Positions 1 to 5,338 of a stretch of DNA of 5,338 nucleotides are shown one piece after another. The stretch is from Clostridia bacterium (GTDB lineage Bacteria > Bacillota > Clostridia > Christensenellales > CAG-1252): contig SACC01000113.1 of NCBI GenBank assembly GCA_009928745.1, positions 1 to 5,338 on the forward strand, given 5' to 3'. The translations under genes were made by a program, and so were the position numbers. Numbering within the stretch: the first letter of the stretch is position 1; every line of letters begins with the position of its first letter. Under the pieces are notes generated by a model. It was not told where the DNA came from. It did no database searches and saw only the letters and a list, made by a program, of their open reading frames with translations.

Positions 1-104
1 ATGCAAAATTCTCAAAACCAACGAGTATTACGACGCCCCCTGATTCGGAAGAAGGATCATATTCTGTTGAGACTCGCAAAGGAAGAAGAATCGGGCAAGA
101 AAAA
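1..104 (+). other. Frame-disrupted edge of ileS (apparent indels)
   Basis: IleRS-like peptide fragments lie in different frames here. The frame starting at position 2 gives NEYYDAP (about 20-40) and then a TGA stop at 41-43. The frame starting at position 1 gives DHILLRLAKEEESGKK (55-102), which resembles the IleRS segment DRWILSRL followed by a variable helix. The frame used by the rest of the gene takes over at 105. Adding one A to the five-A run at 100-104 joins the DHILLRL segment to GLNDYKIT in one frame. The five-C run at 36-40 sits at the other frame change. This pattern suggests sequencing or assembly indels at a contig end rather than a decayed gene, because the remaining 1,030 bases are intact. 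Genuine mutation cannot be excluded from the sequence alone. Confidence 0.6.
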
Positions 105-1139
105 GGTCTTAATGATTACAAAATAACCGAAAGCGCAAGAGCAATTCAAGAGTATACGGACAAGCTGTCCAATTGGTATGTACGCCGCTCGCGTGAAAGG
201 TATTGGGGCAAGGACATGACAAGCGATAAGGCGGCGGCATATACAACACTCTATACTGCGCTTACCACGCTTGCAAAGTTAATTGCGCCGTTTACTCCCT
301 TTATGGCGGAAAGCATATATCAAAATCTTGTCAAGAATTTTGACAAAGAAGCTCAAATATCCGTGCATCTTACTGATTATCCAGTAGCTGATATGAGCTA
401 TGTTGACGCGACTCTTGAAAAAGAGATGGAATATATTATTGACGTAGTAGTGCTTGGCAGAGCTTGCCGTAACAAAGCGGCAATCAAAAACCGTCAACCT
501 CTCTCTACCGTGTATGTAAAGAGCGGTTACAAGCCTGCGCTAAACGGTATAACCTCAATAGCCGCAGACGAATTGAATGTAAAAGAATTCAAGTTGATTG
601 AAGAGGATAACGAGCTGGTTAATTACGAAATAAAACCTCAGCTCAAGACTTTAGGTCCAAAATACGGCAGTATGCTTGGCGTTATCCGTAACTATCTTAG
701 CTCTTGCGATACAAAAGCGTTAGTGCGCGCAGTCGCTAACGGCGGAGTATATAATACAGTTATCGGCGATAAAGAGATTGAGTTGACCGAGGCGGATCTT
801 TTGATAAGCACAGTGAGCAAAGTCGGCTTTGTAACCGACAGCAACGGTGCAATTACTGTGGTACTTGATACCAATCTTACTAATGATTTGATTGAAGAGG
901 GCATTGCGCGCGAAATAGTCAGTAAGATACAGACAATGCGTAAGGAAGCCGATTTTGAAGTGACAGATCATATCCGAGTCGGGCTAAAATGCAGCGAAAA
1001 GACTTTGGAGATTGTTAAGCGCGGCGATGTATGCAGCGATGTGCTTTGCGACATACTAGACGATAATGCAACTAGAGGCTATCCTAAGGAATGGGACATC
1101 AACGGCGAGCAGCTTACTATAGCGATTGAGAGATTATGA
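3..1139 (+). CDS. ileS: Isoleucyl-tRNA synthetase, C-terminal part (5' partial, first ~100 bases frame-disrupted)
   Basis: IleRS charges tRNA-Ile with isoleucine in the cytoplasm using ATP. Only about the last 345 residues of an enzyme that is normally about 1,030-1,040 residues are present, so the catalytic HIGH and KMSKS motifs and the editing domain lie off the left edge. Seen here: the anticodon-binding helical domain, with the hallmark SNWYVRRSRERYWG at 168-209 and LIAPFTPFMAESIYQNLV near 279-332. It is followed by the C-terminal domain of type 2 IleRS (I believe Pfam DUF5915), with GRACRN at 456-473, KNRQPLS at 486-506, and a conserved SKIQTMRKEA stretch near 918-950. The C-terminus EWDINGEQLTIAI matches the family end, and the Cys-rich zinc ribbon of E. 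coli-type IleRS is absent. The frame read here is open from position 3, but family similarity in it begins only at about 105 (GLNDYKIT). The ATG at 216 is an internal methionine, not the start. The stop overlaps the next gene's start. Confidence 0.93.
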   Translation, partial: AKFSKPTSITTPPDSEEGSYSVETRKGRRIGQEKGLNDYKITESARAIQEYTDKLSNWYVRRSRERYWGKDMTSDKAAAYTTLYTALTTLAKLIAPFTPFMAESIYQNLVKNFDKEAQISVHLTDYPVADMSYVDATLEKEMEYIIDVVVLGRACRNKAAIKNRQPLSTVYVKSGYKPALNGITSIAADELNVKEFKLIEEDNELVNYEIKPQLKTLGPKYGSMLGVIRNYLSSCDTKALVRAVANGGVYNTVIGDKEIELTEADLLISTVSKVGFVTDSNGAITVVLDTNLTNDLIEEGIAREIVSKIQTMRKEADFEVTDHIRVGLKCSEKTLEIVKRGDVCSDVLCDILDDNATRGYPKEWDINGEQLTIAIERL

Positions 1140-1990
1140 CAATTTGGTGGAAGGATTACGAAATAATAGCAACTGGTGACGGAAAGAAGCTGGAAAGATG
1201 GGGCAATGTGTTTTTATTGCGTCCCGATCCGCAGGTTATCTGGCGCGCCCGTATTGATATGGATAATTATCCAAAACTTAACGCGAAATATATTCCCGAC
1301 GGGAAGAACGGTGAGAAGTGGGAAAGCATCCGCCTAATCCCCGAAAGTTTTAATATCAGCTACAACGATTTGACCTTTTCACTTAGACTTATGAAAGGAT
1401 TTAAGCATACGGGACTTTTCCCCGAACAGGCTTGTAATTGGAATAGAATGATTACACTCATCAAGGCGGCGGAACGACCAATAAGTGTGCTTAACCTTTT
1501 TGCGTATACCGGCGGAGCTACTCTTGCCTGTTTGAGCGCGGGCGCATCGGTATGTCATGTGGATGCGGCGCAGTCAATGGTACTAAGAGCCAAAGAAAAC
1601 GCTCAGTTATCCGGTCTTGCCAATAAAAGTGTAAGATATATTGTGGACGACTGCTTAAAATTCGTCACGCGGGAGATTCGACGCGGCAAAAAGTACGACG
1701 CAATAATAATGGATCCTCCGAGCTTTGGCAGAGGTCCTAACGGCGAACTTTGGAAGATAGAGGATAATCTGTTTGATTTGATTGCCGAAACAGTGGATTT
1801 ATTAAGCGACAAGCCGCTGTTCTATCTGGTTAATTCATATACTACCGGTCTACAGCCCACCGTTATAAAAAATCTAATTGACATTAATCTGCGCAGCAAA
1901 GGCGCGAAGACCATAGCATATGAGGTAACATTGCCTACCGACGAGGGTATAGATTTGCCTTGCGGTTGTAGCGGACTAGCTACTTTTTAA
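1136..1990 (+). CDS. Class I SAM-dependent methyltransferase, RlmI-like without PUA domain (probable rRNA methyltransferase)
   Basis: A 284-residue cytoplasmic methyltransferase, predicted to transfer a methyl group from S-adenosylmethionine to RNA. Residues 1-110 form the N-terminal part typical of the Methyltrans_SAM/COG1092 group, with WGNVFLLRPDPQVIW at 22-36 and FKHTGLFPEQ at 89-98. The Rossmann-fold core follows: motif I VLNLFAYTGGATLA at 118-131 (SAM binding), an acidic residue D143 after the second strand, VDD at 170-172, and motif IV DAIIMDPPSFGRG at 188-200 (catalytic DPP-S/F). It ends with the family-like LPCGCSG. It lacks the N-terminal PUA domain of E. coli RlmI, so the target base cannot be deduced. 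The start is the ATG inside the ATGA overlap with ileS. Only a weak purine-rich GAGAGA (1128-1133) precedes it, at very short spacing, so translational coupling to ileS is likely. No alternative start lies close by. An oxidoreductase-type misannotation is sometimes seen for this family, but the motifs are those of a methyltransferase. Confidence 0.88.
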   Translation: MTIWWKDYEIIATGDGKKLERWGNVFLLRPDPQVIWRARIDMDNYPKLNAKYIPDGKNGEKWESIRLIPESFNISYNDLTFSLRLMKGFKHTGLFPEQACNWNRMITLIKAAERPISVLNLFAYTGGATLACLSAGASVCHVDAAQSMVLRAKENAQLSGLANKSVRYIVDDCLKFVTREIRRGKKYDAIIMDPPSFGRGPNGELWKIEDNLFDLIAETVDLLSDKPLFYLVNSYTTGLQPTVIKNLIDINLRSKGAKTIAYEVTLPTDEGIDLPCGCSGLATF

Positions 1991-2019
1991 TACAAATTAC
2001 AAAAGACAAAAAGGAATAT

Positions 2020-2745
2020 ATGAAAGATATTAACTACAAAGATTTGAATATAGTATTCGAGGACAATCACATTATTGTTGTGGTTAAGCCTTATAATGTC
2101 CCCTCACAGGAGGATAGTTCGGGCGATAAAGATATGCTTACTTTACTTAAAGAATATCTTGTGGAGACTTATACTAAGCCGGGTAACGCATTTTTAGGAC
2201 TTGTGCACCGTCTTGATCGTCCGACAGGCGGCGTAATGGTATTCGCTAAGACCTCAAAGGCGGCTGCAAGGCTTACCGAAAGCATACAGGCGGGTGAACT
2301 TGAGAAAAAATATCTTGCAGTAGTAAAAGGCAAAACGCGTAGAAATAGCGAAAAGCTGGATGATTATCTTTACAAGTATGAGAATCTTAACCTTGTCAAG
2401 GTAGTGCCTATGACGACAGCAGGAGCAAAAAGAGCGGTATTGGTCTATAAATTGCTGGAAGAAAAAGAGGATAACAGCTTAATTACTGTCAATCTATTAA
2501 CCGGAAGAAGTCACCAAATCCGTGTTCAAATGGAATTTATCGGCAATCCCTTGTTAGGTGATGTCAAGTATAACAAGACCCCCGATCCAAAATGCAATAA
2601 TCTTGCGCTTTGGGCAACAGAACTACGCTTTCCTCACCCTACAACCCGTGATATCATGGTGTTTAGACTGTATCCCGACCTTGAGGAGTATCCTTGGAAC
2701 CAATTCGACTTAGACAGACATTTACGTATTACAATTAACAATTAA
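2020..2745 (+). CDS. RluA-family pseudouridine synthase
   Basis: A 241-residue enzyme predicted to isomerise uridine to pseudouridine in rRNA or tRNA. Seen: the N-terminal strand and loop IVFEDNHIIVVVKPYNVPS at 11-29, typical of the family. The catalytic motif is GLVHRLDRPTGGVMVFAKT at 60-78, with catalytic aspartate D66. The family signature LLTGRSHQIRVQ is at 159-170 and the GDVKY element at 180-184. Length fits the single-domain members: there is no N-terminal S4 RNA-binding domain, unlike RluC and RluD, so this is closer in architecture to RluA or TruC. The uridine target cannot be assigned from sequence. The start ATG has a good Shine-Dalgarno AAGGAA (2011-2016). It follows the methyltransferase gene by 29 bases with no terminator, so it is probably in the same operon and belongs with it as an RNA-modification pair. 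Confidence 0.92.
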   Translation: MKDINYKDLNIVFEDNHIIVVVKPYNVPSQEDSSGDKDMLTLLKEYLVETYTKPGNAFLGLVHRLDRPTGGVMVFAKTSKAAARLTESIQAGELEKKYLAVVKGKTRRNSEKLDDYLYKYENLNLVKVVPMTTAGAKRAVLVYKLLEEKEDNSLITVNLLTGRSHQIRVQMEFIGNPLLGDVKYNKTPDPKCNNLALWATELRFPHPTTRDIMVFRLYPDLEEYPWNQFDLDRHLRITINN

Positions 2746-2775
2746 TCGCCGACTTTACGGTATGGCAAAATTAGC

Positions 2776-2780
2776 GAGGT
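2776..2780 (+). promoter_or_regulatory. Ribosome binding site of the fusion gene
   Basis: GAGGT lies five bases upstream of the ATG at 2786 and matches the anti-Shine-Dalgarno of Gram-positive 16S rRNA. It fixes the start of the fusion protein at the first methionine of the TIM barrel (MKISFSTVACP), which is the normal N-terminus of that barrel family. No comparable site precedes the internal methionine at 3617, where the acyl-CoA synthetase module begins. Confidence 0.6.
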
Positions 2781-2785
2781 AAATT

Positions 2786-5305
2786 ATGAAAATAAGTTTT
2801 TCGACAGTTGCGTGCCCCAATTCAAGCTGGACAGACATCTATTCAATGGCTAAAGATTTGGATTTTGAAGGTATTGAGATACGAGGCTTGGGCGACGATA
2901 TTTTTGCCGTTAACGCTCGCCCGTTTACCGACGAAGCGCTGCCTGCCACCATTAAAAAACTAAAAGAATTAAACTTGCAGATATCCTGTTTGTCTTCGGG
3001 CGCCTGCCTGAAGTACAAGGACAAATATGAAGCGGTTATATTCGAGATACTTAGTTATGTTGAGCTTGCCGACAAACTTGGCGTGCCTTACATCAGAATA
3101 CTTGCAGACAGCGATCCGATGCCCAAAGGCGAGATTGACGACGCTTACATAATTGAAGTGTTAAAAAAACTTGCGGGGCTTATAAAGGATAAAAATGTCA
3201 CTTTGTTAGTGGAAACTAACGGCGTATACGGTAATACAGTGAGATTAAAACAACTATTAGACGCGGTTGATTCGGACAAAGTAGCGGCGTTATGGGATAT
3301 GCACCATCCATATAGATATTTTGGCGAACAGCCTGAGACAACACTTGCTACAATATCAAAATACATTAAGCATGTCCACATTAAGGACAGCATTGTTGAA
3401 AACGGCAAAGTTAAGTACAAAATGATGGGTGAGGGTGATTTGCCCATAGAGCGTATGCTTGAAAGTCTTATAGAGATAGGTTTTAAGGGATATGTTTCGC
3501 TTGAATGGGTAAAGCGTTGGTCAGGAGAACTTAGCGATGCAGGTATTGTATTCCCTCATTTTGCTAATTATATGCAGCCATATAAAGACGATAAAAGCGC
3601 GTTGCAAATAAACAGCATGGGAACAGGCAAGTATATTTGGAAAAAGGAAAAGCTTATAGAGCAGACTTTCCCCGATGTACTAGACCGCGTATGCGCGGAA
3701 TTTCCCGACCAATATGCGTTCAGATATACCGAGCTTGACTATACACGTACATATACCGAATTTCGCGCTGATGTTGATAAGTTTGCCAGAGCGCTTATTG
3801 CAATGGGTGTAAAAGCAGGCGACCATGTCGCAATATGGGCAACTAATGTACCCGAGTGGTTTATAACATTTTGGGCGGCGATAAAAATCGGAGCAGTGCT
3901 CGTTACTGTCAATACTGCCTATAAGATATACGAAGCGGAGTATTTGCTAAAACAGTCCGACACGCACACACTTATTATGATTGACGGGTATCGTGACAGT
4001 AATTATGTCGAGATTATACGTACGCTTTGTCCAGAACTTGCGACATCAGAAAAAGGACAGCTGTTATCAAAAAGATTGCCAGTATTAAGGAATGTTATTA
4101 CGGTTGGCTGCGCGCTTGAAGGCGCATATAGCTTTGATGAGGCTATGGAAAAAGGCATGACGGTGCCGTATTCGGCAGTCGAAGCAAGACGCACAAGACT
4201 CAATACGCACGATGTATGCAATATGCAGTACACTTCAGGCACTACCGGTTTCCCAAAAGGCGTAATGCTTACCCATTACAATGTAGTCAATAACGGCAAA
4301 AATATCGGAGATGGTCTTGACCTTTCTACCGCTGATAAGTTAATGATTCATGTGCCTATGTTCCATTGTTTTGGAATGGTGCTTGCGATGACTGCGTGTA
4401 TGACTCACGGCGCAACAATGTGTCCGATGCCAATATTTTCCCCTAAAAAATCGCTTGAATGTATTAATAAAGAAAAAATCACCGCTTTTCACGGCGTACC
4501 TACAATGTTTATCGCTATGATAGCGCATGAGGACTTTGACAAGACCGACTTTTCCAATATGAGAACGGGCATTATGGCGGGAAGCCCGTGTCCGATTAAG
4601 GTTATGCAAGATGTAGTCGATAAGATGAATATGAATGAGGTTTGCATTGTGTTCGGACAGACCGAAGCGTCACCGGGTTGTACGATGAGCAGCATACATG
4701 ATCCTCTTGAGGCGCGTATAAGCACGGTTGGCAAGGCTATGTTCGGGGTTGAGTGCAAAATCGTCGATCCGGTTACCGGTGAGGAGTTGCCGGATAATGT
4801 GGACGGTGAATTTGTCGCGCGCGGATATAATATTATGAAAGGCTATTATAAGATGCCCGAGGCAACAGCGGCGGCAATCGATGCAGATGGCTGGTTGCAC
4901 ACCGGAGATTTGTCTCGCCGTACTCCCGAAGGTTATTACAAAATAACCGGACGCATTAAAGATATGATTATCCGCGGCGGAGAAAATATTTATCCCAAGG
5001 AGATAGAAGACTTTCTCTATACTCATTCTAAGGTAAAAGACGTTCAGGTAATTGGTGTACCCGACAAGCAATACGGCGAAGAGGTCATGGCGTGTGTAAT
5101 CCTTAAAGAGGGCGTGGAATCAAGCGACGAGGAGCTCAAAGAATATGTACGCGCTAATATGGCTAAGCATAAGGTGCCGAGATACATAACCTTTGTCAGC
5201 GAATTCCCTATGAATGCCGCAGGTAAAATATTGAAATACAAAATGCGTGAGAGCGCAATTGAGTTGCTCAATCTACAAGCGGCAAGCAAAATAGAAACTG
5301 CATAA
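2786..5305 (+). CDS. Fusion protein: sugar phosphate isomerase/epimerase-like TIM barrel + acyl-CoA synthetase (AMP-binding)
   Basis: An 839-residue cytoplasmic protein of two complete enzyme modules. Residues 1-268 are a xylose-isomerase-like TIM barrel (AP endonuclease 2 family). Its likely metal and catalytic residues are present: E143 in VETNG, D171 in WDMHHPYRY, H196/H198 in HVHIKD, and E240 in SLEWVKRW. Residues about 284-822 are an ANL-superfamily acyl-CoA synthetase that forms acyl-AMP and then acyl-CoA. The P-loop is YTSGTTGFPKG at 482-492, followed by FGQTEASP at 623-630, DGWLHTGD at 701-708, hinge GRIKDMIIRGGENIYP at 722-737, and catalytic K814 in AAGKILK. This half strongly resembles YngI/FadD-like enzymes, so a medium- or long-chain fatty acid is the likely substrate, but this is inferred. 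The modules are joined by a short linker (about 268-284) with no stop or frameshift. The gene lies 40 bases after the pseudouridine synthase. The barrel's substrate is unknown. It could be an isomerase, an epimerase, or a non-catalytic partner domain. Confidence 0.9.
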   Translation: MKISFSTVACPNSSWTDIYSMAKDLDFEGIEIRGLGDDIFAVNARPFTDEALPATIKKLKELNLQISCLSSGACLKYKDKYEAVIFEILSYVELADKLGVPYIRILADSDPMPKGEIDDAYIIEVLKKLAGLIKDKNVTLLVETNGVYGNTVRLKQLLDAVDSDKVAALWDMHHPYRYFGEQPETTLATISKYIKHVHIKDSIVENGKVKYKMMGEGDLPIERMLESLIEIGFKGYVSLEWVKRWSGELSDAGIVFPHFANYMQPYKDDKSALQINSMGTGKYIWKKEKLIEQTFPDVLDRVCAEFPDQYAFRYTELDYTRTYTEFRADVDKFARALIAMGVKAGDHVAIWATNVPEWFITFWAAIKIGAVLVTVNTAYKIYEAEYLLKQSDTHTLIMIDGYRDSNYVEIIRTLCPELATSEKGQLLSKRLPVLRNVITVGCALEGAYSFDEAMEKGMTVPYSAVEARRTRLNTHDVCNMQYTSGTTGFPKGVMLTHYNVVNNGKNIGDGLDLSTADKLMIHVPMFHCFGMVLAMTACMTHGATMCPMPIFSPKKSLECINKEKITAFHGVPTMFIAMIAHEDFDKTDFSNMRTGIMAGSPCPIKVMQDVVDKMNMNEVCIVFGQTEASPGCTMSSIHDPLEARISTVGKAMFGVECKIVDPVTGEELPDNVDGEFVARGYNIMKGYYKMPEATAAAIDADGWLHTGDLSRRTPEGYYKITGRIKDMIIRGGENIYPKEIEDFLYTHSKVKDVQVIGVPDKQYGEEVMACVILKEGVESSDEELKEYVRANMAKHKVPRYITFVSEFPMNAAGKILKYKMRESAIELLNLQAASKIETA

Positions 5306-5338
5306 AAATTATGTGGTTCGCATAAAAAAGTATAATAT

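Noticed and set aside
1..126. A 41-codon open frame from the ATG at position 1 to the TAA at 124-126.
   Set aside because: Its middle (55-102) reads as a shifted piece of IleRS, so it is part of the disrupted ileS edge, not a small gene.
115..129. ATTACAAAATAACCG, 15 bases identical to 4935-4949.
   Set aside because: Both copies encode YKIT in the same frame in unrelated conserved proteins. It is most likely coincidence from shared peptide and codon use.
2731..2744. Tandem repeat of ACAATTA across the end of the pseudouridine synthase gene.
   Set aside because: Two short copies in AT-rich coding sequence, with no sign of function or of effect on the protein end.
3145..3447. A 100-codon minus-strand open frame.
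   Set aside because: It is antisense to the conserved barrel motifs (VETNG, WDMHHP, HVHIKD) and is an expected shadow of that gene.
3617..3619. Internal ATG as a separate start for the acyl-CoA synthetase.
   Set aside because: No Shine-Dalgarno sequence lies upstream and the frame is continuous with the barrel, so one fusion protein is the simpler reading.
4931..4948. Inverted repeat GGTTATT-ACAA-AATAACC, 7-base stem and 4-base loop.
   Set aside because: It lies inside conserved coding sequence (EGYYKITGR), has no following T-run, and is explained by codon choice.
4670..5071. A 133-codon minus-strand open frame, the longest on that strand.
   Set aside because: It lies wholly opposite the conserved ANL core of the acyl-CoA synthetase, resembles no family I know, and has no ribosome binding site that I can support.
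5309..5325. TTATG/CATAA hairpin after the last stop codon, considered as a terminator.
   Set aside because: The stem has only five AT-rich pairs and is followed by A residues on the plus strand. On the minus strand a T-run follows, but the stem is too weak to support a call.

Overview
The window is a short plus-strand gene cluster that looks like it comes from a Gram-positive, low-to-moderate-GC anaerobe of the Clostridia, probably an uncultivated one. Three things point there: the isoleucyl-tRNA synthetase is the 'type 2' form common in clostridia, the acyl-CoA synthetase module closely resembles Bacillus/Clostridium YngI-type enzymes as I remember them, and each clear ribosome binding site is a Shine-Dalgarno sequence. 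The taxonomic call is inference only.

Layout: (1) positions 1-1139 hold the C-terminal third of isoleucyl-tRNA synthetase (ileS), running off the left edge. Its first ~104 bases are disrupted, with the family-like protein spread over different frames. (2) 1136-1990 is a PUA-less class I SAM-dependent methyltransferase of the RlmI-like (COG1092) kind, overlapping ileS by an ATGA start/stop. (3) 2020-2745 is an RluA-family pseudouridine synthase, 29 bases downstream. (4) 2786-5305 is a single 839-residue protein that joins a sugar-phosphate isomerase/epimerase TIM barrel to a complete acyl-CoA synthetase. The last 33 bases (5306-5338) hold no gene; they contain a perfect TATAAT box that may belong to a promoter for something beyond the edge.

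How they fit together: all four genes point the same way with gaps of -4, 29 and 40 bases and no visible terminator between them, so one transcript is likely. The first three form a translation/RNA-maturation group (tRNA charging, RNA methylation, RNA pseudouridylation). The fourth is metabolic and has no obvious functional link to them; its two-enzyme fusion is the most interesting item here. I see no CRISPR array, mobile element, tRNA or rRNA, and no gap between genes longer than 40 bases.
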